Below, one piece after another: positions 1-6,647 of a stretch of 6,977 nt of DNA. The stretch spans positions 1 through 6,977 of the forward strand of contig JAKCCP010000221.1 in the NCBI GenBank assembly GCA_021841985.1, read 5' to 3'. Positions within the stretch are counted from its first letter, which is position 1, and every line of letters begins with the position of its first letter. The position numbers and the translations under genes are program-made. The notes under the pieces were generated by a model. That model did no database searches and was not told the DNA's origin. It saw only the letters and a list, made by a program, of their open reading frames with translations. Origin of the DNA: Pseudomonadota bacterium (GTDB lineage: Bacteria; Pseudomonadota; Alphaproteobacteria; Acetobacterales; Acetobacteraceae).

Positions 1-1
1 C

Positions 2-1192
2 GCAGCGCGAGTGCCAGATTTTCCCGGCGCGGAGAGATTTCGTGGCCCCACCTACCACACCGGGCATTGGCCGCATGAAGGCGTGGATTTTTCGGGCCAG
101 CGCGTCGGCGTGATCGGCACCGGCTCTTCGGCGATCCAAGCGATCCCGGTGATCGCCGCCGCGGCCGCGCGGTTGACGGTGTTTCAACGCACGCCGAATT
201 ACAGTATCCCGGCGCATAATCGCCCGATGCCGCCGGAGCACGAACAGAGATGGAAAGCGCGCTATCCGGAATTGCGGGCGCGGGCGTGGGAGACGCGAAA
301 CGGCATCGTCTATGACCTCAACGACCAATCCGCGCTCGCGGTCGATGCGGAAACCCGCCGCCGCATCTACGAGGAACGCTGGACGGCGGGTGGCATTCCG
401 TTCATGGCGGCGTTCAACGACCTGATCGTCAACCCCGACGCGAACGAAACCGCAGCGGCGTTCGTGCGCGAGAAAATTCGCGCGATCGTTCACGACCCCG
501 ACACCGCAGCAAAGCTCGCCCCGACCAGCTATCCGATCGGCACCAAGCGCATCTGTGTCGATAGCGATTATTTCGCGACCTTCAATTGCCCCCATGTCAC
601 CCTCGTCGATGTCCGTCAAGCACCGATCGTCGAGATCACCGAGAGCGGCCTCCGCACCACGGCGGCAAGCCATGAATTCGATGCGCTGGTGTTCGCGACC
701 GGGTTTGACGCCATGACCGGCGCGCTGAATGCGATCGCCATCGAAAACGACGCGGGCGAGAGCCTGCGCGACAAATGGGCCGCCGGGCCACGCACCTATC
801 TTGGCCTGATGGCGGCGGGATTTCCCAATCTCTTCATGATCACCGGCCCGGGCAGCCCGTCGGTTCTGAGCAACATGATGGTCTCGATCGAGCAGCACGT
901 GGATTGGATCGCGCGCTGCCTCGCCGATCTCGGCGCGCGCGGCGCTGCTGGCATCGAGGCGAGCACGGCGGCGGAAGAGGCGTGGGTTGCGCATGTCAAC
1001 GAGGTCGCGCACAAGACGTTATATCCCGCCGCGAATTCGTGGTACATGGGCGCGAATGTTCCCGGCAAGCCGCGCGTGTTCATGCCCTATATCGGCGGTG
1101 TCGGGGTCTATCGCGAAATTTGCGAGAAGGTGGCGGCGAACGGGTATGAGGGGTTTCATCTGCTCGCGCCGGTCGCGGCGGCGGCGGAATAG
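2..1192 (+). CDS. Flavin-containing / Baeyer-Villiger-type monooxygenase, C-terminal part (5' truncated)
   Basis: This is probably an NADPH- and FAD-dependent monooxygenase that inserts oxygen into ketones or related substrates in the cytoplasm. The frame is open to the window edge. A GTG at 11 is the first possible start inside, but the protein clearly begins upstream, because the N-terminal FAD-binding GxGxxG fold is absent. Numbering from that GTG, residues 10-21 read FRGPTYHTGHWP, an exact match to the Baeyer-Villiger fingerprint FxGxxxHxxxW(P/D). Residues 33-43 (GVIGTGSSAIQ) form the NADPH-binding Rossmann motif. PIGTKR at 176-181 lies where this family has its active-site arginine (probably R180), and ATGFD is at 229-233. 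The C-terminal block with SWYMGANVPGKPR is typical of cyclohexanone-monooxygenase-like proteins. About 393 residues are present out of the usual 540-600. The substrate cannot be read from sequence. The HNH-like gene follows 13 bases after the stop, suggesting co-transcription. Confidence 0.9.
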   Translation, partial: AARVPDFPGAERFRGPTYHTGHWPHEGVDFSGQRVGVIGTGSSAIQAIPVIAAAAARLTVFQRTPNYSIPAHNRPMPPEHEQRWKARYPELRARAWETRNGIVYDLNDQSALAVDAETRRRIYEERWTAGGIPFMAAFNDLIVNPDANETAAAFVREKIRAIVHDPDTAAKLAPTSYPIGTKRICVDSDYFATFNCPHVTLVDVRQAPIVEITESGLRTTAASHEFDALVFATGFDAMTGALNAIAIENDAGESLRDKWAAGPRTYLGLMAAGFPNLFMITGPGSPSVLSNMMVSIEQHVDWIARCLADLGARGAAGIEASTAAEEAWVAHVNEVAHKTLYPAANSWYMGANVPGKPRVFMPYIGGVGVYREICEKVAANGYEGFHLLAPVAAAAE

Positions 1193-1205
1193 CGGCGGCG
1201 AGATC

Positions 1206-1685
1206 ATGCGCGCCCTCGCGCTCGCCGGGCTTCTCGCCATCATCGCCCTGCCGGCCTGCGCGCAGGTCTTGCCCGATCCAAGGATGACCCCGGGCGCCAT
1301 CAATCCCGATGTGACCGAGGGCAATATCGAGCGCACCATCTGCATCCCCGGTTTCGCGCGCCGCATCCGCCCGCCCGAGGAAGTCAGCTATCGCCTGAAA
1401 CGCGATCTGATGGCCGCCTATGGCCATCGTGGCGAGCGGCTTCGCTATTATGAACTCGATCATCTCATCCCGCTCGAACTCGGCGGCGCGCCGCTGGCCT
1501 TTGCCAATCTCTGGGTCGAGCCGCGCCATGTCCGCAATGGCTGGGATGCGGCGCGCAAGGACGAGCTGGAGCGGGCGCTGAACGAACTGGTCTGCGCCCA
1601 TCGCCTCGATCTCGCGACGGCGCAGCGCGACATCGCGAGCAACTGGATCGCCGCGTATCGCAAATATCTTGGTCCGGGTTACTAG
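1206..1685 (+). CDS. Small exported protein with HNH-endonuclease-like core
   Basis: This 159-residue protein is probably periplasmic or secreted. ATG 1206 is chosen because it begins a clean signal peptide: hydrophobic residues 4-16, then ACA-Q at 17-20. C18 in LPAC could instead act as a weak lipobox cysteine, so a lipoprotein is possible. The longer open frame upstream overlaps the monooxygenase and is not needed. The core reads ELDHLIPLELGG (83-94) followed by NLW (101-103), H108, N111 and K118. That is the D-H ... N ... H/N order of the beta-beta-alpha-metal HNH nuclease fold, with D85/H86 as likely metal ligand and general base. Two further cysteines, C46 and C130, could form a disulfide after export. 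The Shine-Dalgarno is weak (GGCGAG just upstream). The gene sits 13 bases after the monooxygenase stop, probably in one transcript. Nuclease activity is inferred from the motif only, and no target or immunity partner is visible. Confidence 0.8.
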   Translation: MRALALAGLLAIIALPACAQVLPDPRMTPGAINPDVTEGNIERTICIPGFARRIRPPEEVSYRLKRDLMAAYGHRGERLRYYELDHLIPLELGGAPLAFANLWVEPRHVRNGWDAARKDELERALNELVCAHRLDLATAQRDIASNWIAAYRKYLGPGY

Positions 1686-1690
1686 AAAAT

Positions 1691-1801
1691 GCTTCTTTTT
1701 CTGAAGAAAAAGAAGAAAAAAGACTTTTTCTTTGATGGCATTGTTTCCGGCAATGCCAAAATGGTTAAAAGTTTTTTGGTTATTTTTTTCAAAAAAGAAC
1801 G
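1691..1801. repeat. AT-rich nested palindromic element (three hairpins)
   Basis: This block of A- and T-runs stands out from the GC-rich surroundings. It starts six bases after the stop of the HNH-like gene. It contains a perfect 10-bp hairpin at 1692-1701/1706-1715 with a TGAA loop. A central 8-bp hairpin lies at 1736-1743/1751-1758 (TGGCATTG/CAATGCCA) with a 7-base loop. A third hairpin lies at 1779-1788/1791-1800 with one A/G mismatch. The two halves around the central loop are also imperfect inverted copies of each other: both outer arms carry TTCTTTTT, then A-rich, then CTTTT blocks. From memory, similar AT-rich hairpin elements are dispersed between genes of Acetobacteraceae, but I cannot verify this here. 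There is no obvious target-site duplication and no other copy in the window. It could be a REP/MITE-like element, a weak terminator for the upstream gene, or both. Confidence 0.75.
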
Positions 1802-3647
1802 ATTTTTATTGTTTTTCCTTCTGCTTTCCGCGGCTCCCGCCCGCGCCGCGGACCCTTCGCCTGCCTGGCCGCATTTCGAAATCATTCTCTATCAAACAGA
1901 AACCGCAGCCCAGCTCACCGCCTTGCGCGACATCGGGGTCTCGGCGGCGATGCTACGCGCGCGCCGCGACGACGGGGCGGCGGAGGATCCGCATCTCGCG
2001 CGGCTCCAGGCGCTCGGGTTTCGCTTTTACGTCGAAAACATCGCGACCGATTTCTATAGCGCCTATCATCGCTGGCAAGGAGAGACGCCGGTGAACGCGG
2101 CGTTCCTCACCGATCAGGCCCTGCATCGGCAAAACCCCGCCGCCATCGCGCCATTTCTGCGTGCGCCAAGCCTTGTTGATCGGCACTGGCGAAACATCAT
2201 CGCACGACGTATCGCCCGCATCGTCGCCAGCTTCCGCGCCGATCGGCCGCTTTATTACGATCTCGCCGACGAGGCCGGGATCGGCGATCTCTCGGCAGCC
2301 TGGGATTTCGATTTTTCTCCGCTGGCACTGGAGACATTCCGCGCCTCGCTGCGCGATCAGTATCATGATCTCGCCGCTCTCAACCATGAATGGGGAACGC
2401 GGTATCGGCGCTGGGGCGAGGTCATGCCGGAAACCACCGATCAGGCGCTGCGCCGGACGCAAGACGATCTCGCACCGTGGGCGGATTTCAAGGCGTGGAT
2501 GGATGTTTCCTTCGCCGATGCCGTCCGTGCCGGCAGCGACGCCATCCATGCCGCCGATCCGCGGGCGCTGGCCGCCCTCGAGGGCGCGCAGATCCCGGGC
2601 TGGGGGGGCTATAACTATACTCATCTCGCTGGCGCCGTCGATGTCATGGAGATCTATGATTTCGGCGCGAGCGTCGCCATCGCGCGGGCGATGAACCCGA
2701 AGCTGATCACGCTGATGACCATCGCCGGCGCCGATCCGGCGTCACGCGCAGCGCTCTGGCACGGTGCGCTCGCCGGGATGGGCGGGGTCATTCTGTGGGA
2801 TGAGAGCCAGGCGCTTGCCACGGCGGACGGCCGGCTTGGCCCTTGGGGGCGGGCGGCGGCGGCGGATTTCGCGGCGTTGCGTGGCCGGCTCGGCGATCTG
2901 CTGCTGGCCGCCAAGCGCCCGACGGATCCGATCGCCATCCTCTATTCGCCGGCGAGTTTTCGCGTCCGCTGGCTGCTCGATCGCGCCGCCGAAGGCGGTG
3001 ACTGGGCGGCGCGGGGGGCCGATGCCGAGTATCAGGACAACCCGCAGAGCCACGCCATCGCCGGATTCCTCCATCTCCTCGGCGCACGCGGCTGGCAGCC
3101 GGAGATTATCTCCCCGGCCCGCCTCTCCGCTGGGGGATTGCGAGCGGGCGGGTTTCGCGTCCTGGTCCTGCCCGAGAGCATCGCGCTGTCGGACGCCGAG
3201 ATCGCGGCGATTGGTGATTTCACCGCCGGCGGCGGGGTGGTGATCGCCAATACCACGCCGGGTCTTTTCGATGCGCATGGCAAACGTCGCCCAGCGCCGG
3301 CGCTGGGCGGGGCGGCGATGCGGCTCGACCCCGGGCAGGAGGATGCCGAGGCGCGCCTCACCCGCGTGCTCGCCGCCGCCGGTCTCACGCCGCCGCTCAC
3401 GCTCACGACCGCGTCCGGAACCTGGCCCGAAGACGTCACCGTGACCCGGCTCTTGGCCGGTGGGCGGCCGATCCTCGCCCTTCAGCGCGATCTTTCAGCG
3501 GCGCCGCGCACGCCACTTCCCCTGACACTGACCTTGCCGCGCGCCTGCCGGGTCGAGGATTTGCGCGCCAGGCGGGACCTTGGCTGGCGGCGCGAGGTGA
3601 CGCTGAGCCTTGACCCGGTCGTCCCGACGATTCTCGCCTGCTCCTAA
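1761..3647 (+). CDS. Exported GH42-like (beta-galactosidase-related) protein
   Basis: This is a probable periplasmic or secreted glycoside hydrolase relative. The frame is open from an ATG at 1689, but ATG 1761 is preferred because it gives a workable signal peptide: KKER, then FLLFFLLLSAAP, then cleavage after ARA (about residue 29). From 1689 the leader would be 53 residues with an odd lysine-rich front; TTG 1776 is another possibility. No good Shine-Dalgarno supports any of them. Numbering from 1689, residues about 60-400 look like a TIM barrel. YYDLADEAG (189-197) fits the GH42 acid/base strand, with E195 as candidate. The stretch 214-244, with its LN..W pattern, matches the GH42 family closely. 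DVMEIYDFG (318-326) and GGVILWDES (365-373) look like later barrel strands. Residues about 410-525 resemble the GATase-like trimerisation domain, followed by a short beta-rich tail. The usual nucleophile glutamate seems replaced (LMTIAG, 342-347), so activity is uncertain. Confidence 0.75.
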   Translation: MVKSFLVIFFKKERFLLFFLLLSAAPARAADPSPAWPHFEIILYQTETAAQLTALRDIGVSAAMLRARRDDGAAEDPHLARLQALGFRFYVENIATDFYSAYHRWQGETPVNAAFLTDQALHRQNPAAIAPFLRAPSLVDRHWRNIIARRIARIVASFRADRPLYYDLADEAGIGDLSAAWDFDFSPLALETFRASLRDQYHDLAALNHEWGTRYRRWGEVMPETTDQALRRTQDDLAPWADFKAWMDVSFADAVRAGSDAIHAADPRALAALEGAQIPGWGGYNYTHLAGAVDVMEIYDFGASVAIARAMNPKLITLMTIAGADPASRAALWHGALAGMGGVILWDESQALATADGRLGPWGRAAAADFAALRGRLGDLLLAAKRPTDPIAILYSPASFRVRWLLDRAAEGGDWAARGADAEYQDNPQSHAIAGFLHLLGARGWQPEIISPARLSAGGLRAGGFRVLVLPESIALSDAEIAAIGDFTAGGGVVIANTTPGLFDAHGKRRPAPALGGAAMRLDPGQEDAEARLTRVLAAAGLTPPLTLTTASGTWPEDVTVTRLLAGGRPILALQRDLSAAPRTPLPLTLTLPRACRVEDLRARRDLGWRREVTLSLDPVVPTILACS

Positions 3648-3677
3648 GAGGGCGGTACCCGGCCGCGACAAGATTGC

Positions 3678-3694
3678 GGCGGCATCATCCCGCC
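3678..3694. terminator. Weak GC stem-loop at the convergent gene junction
   Basis: The GH42-like gene (stop at 3647) and the asparagine synthase gene (stop at 3685) converge with only 37 bases between them. GGCGG at 3678-3682 can pair with CCGCC at 3690-3694 around a 7-base loop, overlapping the last codons of the synthase. No T-run follows on either strand, so this is at best a poor intrinsic terminator. I see no other signal in the gap. Confidence 0.25.
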
Positions 3695-5430
3695 TTGGGC
3701 GCCGCCGCCAGCACCGCCTCGACATCGCCCTCCGCCGCGATCCCGAGGATGTGGTTTGCGTGCCAGAGGGCATAAAACAGCAGGCTCCACATCGCCTGGC
3801 TCTCGCCGCGCGCGAACACCCTGGCCACCGCCTCGCGGCTGGCGAAGGCGGCGATGCCGGGGCTGGCCGCGACGAGGGGGGCGAGCCTTGCCCCGCGCGC
3901 GGCGATCCAGCGCGAAACCGGCGGCTTGAAGCCCCTCTTGCGGGCGAAGGGCCGCGCCGCGGGGAGGCGCGCGGCGAGCCAGCGCCGCAGCGCGAGCTTG
4001 CCGAGCCGCCAGCTCACTTTGCTGCGATCGGGCAGCGCGAAGGCGAACGCGGCGATTTCGGGGTCGATGAACGGTGTCCTGCCCTCGACGCCATGCGCCA
4101 TCAGGCAGCGATCGAGCTTGATCAGCAAATCATTGGGCAGCCACTCGGCGCAATCGAGCGCCTGCAGCGCCCGCAGCGGATTGCGTCCCCTGGCCTCGCG
4201 CCGCTCGGCGGCGGTGAACCCTTCGCGCCAGCCGGAGAGGTCGAGGCCGGAGATGCCATCGAACACGCCGCGCTGGCGCGCCGGACGCTTGAAAAACCGC
4301 CATGGCGCGACGGCGCGGCGATAGCGGCCGTAGCCCGCGAACATCTCGTCGCCGCCCTCGCCACACAGCGTCACCTTGAGCTGGCCGGCGGCGGCGCGGC
4401 CGAGGAACCAGGTGGGAAGAGCGGCGGCATCGGTCGTCGGGTCGTCGAGGCAGGCGGCGATGCGCGGCGCCGCGGCCCAGAAATCGGCCTCGGTCATGCT
4501 GATGCGCTCGCAGCGCGCGCCGACCGCGCGGGCAACAGCGAGGGCGGATTCGCTCTCATCGTCGGCGTCCGCCCCATCATAGCCGATGGTGATCGCCTGC
4601 ACCCGCTCGCCGCTGATCCGGTGCATGAGCCAGAGCAGGGCGGAACTGTCGATCCCGCCGGAGAGAAAGAGGCCATAAGGCACGTCCGAGCGCAGATGCA
4701 GGGCGACACTCTCGGTGAGCACGCGATCGAGATCGGCGAGCGAGGCGGCGCGCGTCACCGGCCGCGCCGGCAGCCGCGCCAATTGTCTGCGCTCGACGAT
4801 CCGGCCATTTTCCACGACCAGTGTCTCGCCCGGCAGCACGCGGCGGATCTCGGGGAAAATGGTCGCGGCGCCGGTGGTGAATTTGAGCTGTAGCAATTCC
4901 GCCCGCCGTGCCGGATCGATCTCGGCGCGCGCGAGGCCGGCGCGAAGCAGCGCCTGGGGTTCGGAGGCGAAAGCGAAACCGGCGGCGCTTTCGACGTAAT
5001 AGAGCGGCTTGATGCCGAACGGGTCACGCGCCAGCACGAGCCGCCCGGTGCTCGGATCATGCAGCGCGAGCGCGTACATGCCGCGCAGCCAGGCGGCGAA
5101 ATCGAGGCCGTGCGCGGCGTAGAGAAAAAGGATCGGCTCGCAATCGGAGTGGGTCTGAAACCGCGCCGCCGGCAGGGCGGCGCGCAAGGCGGGGTCGTTA
5201 TAGATCTCGCCATTGACCACCAAAGCGAGGCCGCCGGGGCCAAAAAGCGGCTGATCGCCGGTCACCAGATCGATGATCGCGAGGCGGCGATGCACCAGCG
5301 CGACCGGACCGGCGACGTGGCGGCCACCGCCATCCGGCCCGCGATGGCCGAGCGCCGTGGCCAGCGCGGTCAGCACCCCAGAATCGGGCTGGCGCCCATC
5401 GCGCATCATCACGCCCGCGATCCCGCACAT
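3685..5430 (-). CDS. asnB: Asparagine synthase (glutamine-hydrolysing), AsnB type
   Basis: This 581-residue protein is slightly longer than the 554 of E. coli AsnB. It hydrolyses glutamine in an N-terminal amidotransferase domain and passes ammonia to an ATP-pyrophosphatase domain that amidates a carboxylate, classically aspartate. The start is fixed by MCGIAG, since Cys2 becomes the N-terminal nucleophile after Met removal. GGAG at 5437-5440 lies six bases upstream. The open frame extends much further 5', but that part is only the shadow of the opposite-strand gene. Glutaminase residues visible are R49, N73-G74-E75 and D96. The synthase domain carries the PP-loop SGGIDSS (257-263), GEGGDEMFAGYGRY (357-370), the KLDR...GVEGRTPF block (438-454) and KRGFKPP (498-504). 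The key residues are all present, so it looks active. It is divergent from a glycosyltransferase run, which suggests a role in surface glycan synthesis, such as amidating a sugar acid. Housekeeping asparagine synthesis is equally possible. Confidence 0.92.
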   Translation of the reverse strand: MCGIAGVMMRDGRQPDSGVLTALATALGHRGPDGGGRHVAGPVALVHRRLAIIDLVTGDQPLFGPGGLALVVNGEIYNDPALRAALPAARFQTHSDCEPILFLYAAHGLDFAAWLRGMYALALHDPSTGRLVLARDPFGIKPLYYVESAAGFAFASEPQALLRAGLARAEIDPARRAELLQLKFTTGAATIFPEIRRVLPGETLVVENGRIVERRQLARLPARPVTRAASLADLDRVLTESVALHLRSDVPYGLFLSGGIDSSALLWLMHRISGERVQAITIGYDGADADDESESALAVARAVGARCERISMTEADFWAAAPRIAACLDDPTTDAAALPTWFLGRAAAGQLKVTLCGEGGDEMFAGYGRYRRAVAPWRFFKRPARQRGVFDGISGLDLSGWREGFTAAERREARGRNPLRALQALDCAEWLPNDLLIKLDRCLMAHGVEGRTPFIDPEIAAFAFALPDRSKVSWRLGKLALRRWLAARLPAARPFARKRGFKPPVSRWIAARGARLAPLVAASPGIAAFASREAVARVFARGESQAMWSLLFYALWHANHILGIAAEGDVEAVLAAAPKAG

Positions 5431-5454
5431 GCCCGTCTCCGTTTCAGCCTCGCG

Positions 5455-5470
5455 GCGGGATATACCCCGC
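5455..5470. promoter_or_regulatory. Inverted repeat in divergent intergenic region
   Basis: The 82 bases between the divergent starts (5431-5512) hold the palindrome-like GCGGG-ATATAC-CCCGC. It is placed where an operator or a -10 region for the - strand gene could lie; the reverse strand reads GGTATATCC, about 30 bases before the synthase start. The function is inferred from position and symmetry only. Confidence 0.3.
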
Positions 5471-5498
5471 TTGCGCTTCCATCGCCAGGACGTGCTAG
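5471..5498 (+). promoter_or_regulatory. Possible sigma-70-type promoter for the glycosyltransferase run
   Basis: TTGCGC (5471-5476) and TGCTAG (5493-5498) are separated by 16 bases, an acceptable -35/-10 pair for alphaproteobacteria. The -10 box overlaps the Shine-Dalgarno of the next open frame. If this promoter is used, transcription would start after that site and the GT9 remnant would be translated poorly or not at all. The call is weak. Confidence 0.25.
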
Positions 5499-5502
5499 GA
5501 GA
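5497..5502 (+). promoter_or_regulatory. Ribosome binding site of the GT9 remnant
   Basis: AGGAGA lies ten bases before ATG 5513 and is the best Shine-Dalgarno on the + strand of this window. It supports 5513 as the original start of the family 9 glycosyltransferase, even though the gene body is gone. Confidence 0.6.
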
Positions 5503-5512
5503 CGCCCCAACC

Positions 5513-5623
5513 ATGCGGATTCTTTTCGTGACCTCGAACCGGGTGGGCGATGCGGTGCTCTCGACCGGGCGGCGCGCCGCCGTGGTGGCGCCGGCGCTGC
5601 TCGGGCGCGAGGTCGCGGCGTGA
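5513..5623 (+). pseudogene. Remnant of a GT9 (heptosyltransferase-like) gene, internally deleted
   Basis: This open frame has only 36 codons. Its first 19 residues, MRILFVTSNRVGDAVLSTG, are the classic opening of family 9 glycosyltransferases: a beta strand, then the RxGDAVLSTG loop. These enzymes normally have roughly 300-400 residues and add heptose or a similar sugar to the lipopolysaccharide core from a nucleotide-sugar donor. Here the sequence jumps to RRAAVVAPALLGREVAA and stops, so the rest of the acceptor domain and the whole donor-binding domain are absent. The reading frame is kept across the junction. The front end keeps a strong ribosome binding site. The back end keeps a TGA that overlaps the GTG of the next gene, plus that gene's ribosome binding site. 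This looks like an in-frame internal deletion of an operon gene whose ends serve the neighbour. A short functional peptide is unlikely; an assembly collapse is possible. Confidence 0.65.
5609..5612 (+). promoter_or_regulatory. Ribosome binding site of the GT4 gene inside the GT9 remnant
   Basis: GAGG sits seven bases before GTG 5620, within the last codons of the GT9 remnant. It supports the GTG start and the overlap-coupled arrangement. Confidence 0.5.
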
Positions 5624-6645
5624 GTGCCGCGAATTTGCGTGTCGCCCATGTCATCGCCGGCGCCGCGATGGGCGGGGCGGAGCTGTTTTTCGAGCGGCTT
5701 TGCCTCGCCGAGCGGGCGGCCGGCGATGACGTGTTGCCGGTCATCAAGCGCGATGCGGCGCGCGCCGCGCGTCTGGCCGCCGGCGGGCTCGCGCCGGTCG
5801 AACTCGGCTTCGGCCACATCGTCGATTTTTGGACGAAACCGCGTCTCGCCCGCCATCTCCGCCGCTTCGCCCCCCGCGTCGTGGTAAGCTGGATGAGCCG
5901 CGCGAGCCTCCACACCCCGCGCGGCGATTACGTTCTGCTCGGGCGCCTCGGCGGCTTCTACAATCTCGCCCATTTTCGCCATTGTGATCATCTGATCGGC
6001 AATACCCGCGGCCTCGTCGCCTGGATGCGGGCGCGCGGCTGGCCCGCGGCGCGGACGCATTACCTGCCGAATTTCGTCACCGACCAATCCGGCGGCTTGC
6101 CGGCGGCATTCGCGGGATCGGGGAAGCTATTGCTCGGGCTCGGCCGGCTGCATACCGAAAAGGGCTTCGATATCCTGCTTCGTGCCTTGCCGGCGCTGCC
6201 CGGCGTGCGGCTGGTGCTCGCCGGTGACGGGCCGGAGCGGAGCGCCCTGATGCGGCTCGCCGGCGCGCTTGGCATCGTCGAGCGGGTGGTGTTCGCCGGC
6301 TGGCGGCAGGATATCGCGGCGTTGCTGGCCGCGGCCGACATGCTGGTCTGCCCGTCGCGCTGCGAGCCGCTCGGCAATGTCATCCTCGAGGCCTGGTCGG
6401 CTGCGTGCCCGGTGGTGGCGAGCGCGGTCGAGGGGCCGAGCGAATTGATCCGGGACGGTGTTGACGGCGCGCTGTTCCCCTCCGAAAACCCGGACGCGCT
6501 AGCACGGCGGCTGGCGGCACTGCTGGCCGCGCCCGAGCGCGCGCGGGCGATGGCGGCGGCCGGGCGGGCGCGTTTTCTGGCCGATTTCGCCGAGGTCGCG
6601 GTGCTCCGCCAATGGCGCGACTTTCTAGCGACGATCGAACGGTGA
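5620..6645 (+). CDS. Glycosyltransferase family 4 (GT-B fold)
   Basis: This 341-residue cytoplasmic or membrane-associated enzyme probably transfers a sugar from a nucleotide donor to a growing glycan. GTG 5620 is chosen because it overlaps the upstream TGA (GTGA), has GAGG seven bases before it, and starts just ahead of the first beta strand LRVAHVIAGAAMGGAE (6-21). That glycine-rich loop followed by GAE is typical of the N-terminal acceptor domain. The donor domain starts near residue 168, with GLGRLHTEKGFDILLRAL (173-190) and LVLAGDGPE (198-206). The EX7E motif is E249...E257 in CEPLGNVILE, and GPSELIRDGVDGALFP (272-287) follows. All key positions are present, so the enzyme looks intact. 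Long open frames upstream of 5620 and on the opposite strand are shadows. The next gene begins at or just after its stop, which indicates a tight operon. Acceptor and sugar are unknown; a lipopolysaccharide core or exopolysaccharide role is inferred from the neighbours. Confidence 0.9.
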   Translation: MSAANLRVAHVIAGAAMGGAELFFERLCLAERAAGDDVLPVIKRDAARAARLAAGGLAPVELGFGHIVDFWTKPRLARHLRRFAPRVVVSWMSRASLHTPRGDYVLLGRLGGFYNLAHFRHCDHLIGNTRGLVAWMRARGWPAARTHYLPNFVTDQSGGLPAAFAGSGKLLLGLGRLHTEKGFDILLRALPALPGVRLVLAGDGPERSALMRLAGALGIVERVVFAGWRQDIAALLAAADMLVCPSRCEPLGNVILEAWSAACPVVASAVEGPSELIRDGVDGALFPSENPDALARRLAALLAAPERARAMAAAGRARFLADFAEVAVLRQWRDFLATIER

Positions 6646-6647
6646 CG

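Noticed and set aside
1080..1601. 173-codon - strand open frame across the monooxygenase/HNH junction
   Set aside because: It crosses two well-supported + strand genes and shows no motif or credible start.
1692..1733. First AT-rich hairpin as a strong intrinsic terminator for the HNH-like gene
   Set aside because: The stem is almost all A/T and is followed by an A-run rather than a clean T-run, so it does not fit a strong terminator; kept only as part of the palindromic element.
1953..2624. 223-codon - strand open frame inside the GH42-like gene
   Set aside because: It shows no recognisable domain, and the + strand frame has clear family features over the same bases.
3610..4893. Long + strand open frame of 427 codons opposite the asparagine synthase gene
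   Set aside because: It is antisense to a gene with all AsnB catalytic motifs, has no recognisable domain and is rich in G, A, R, E and P, as expected for a shadow frame in GC-rich DNA.
5059..5619. N-terminal extension of the GT4 frame on the + strand
   Set aside because: It overlaps the asparagine synthase 5' end on the other strand and the GT9 remnant, lacks family similarity, and GTG 5620 has a ribosome binding site and overlap-type coupling.
5431..6087. N-terminal extension of the asparagine synthase frame on the - strand
   Set aside because: AsnB needs Cys at position 2, which fixes the start at 5430; the extension lies opposite the GT9 remnant and GT4 gene and resembles no domain.
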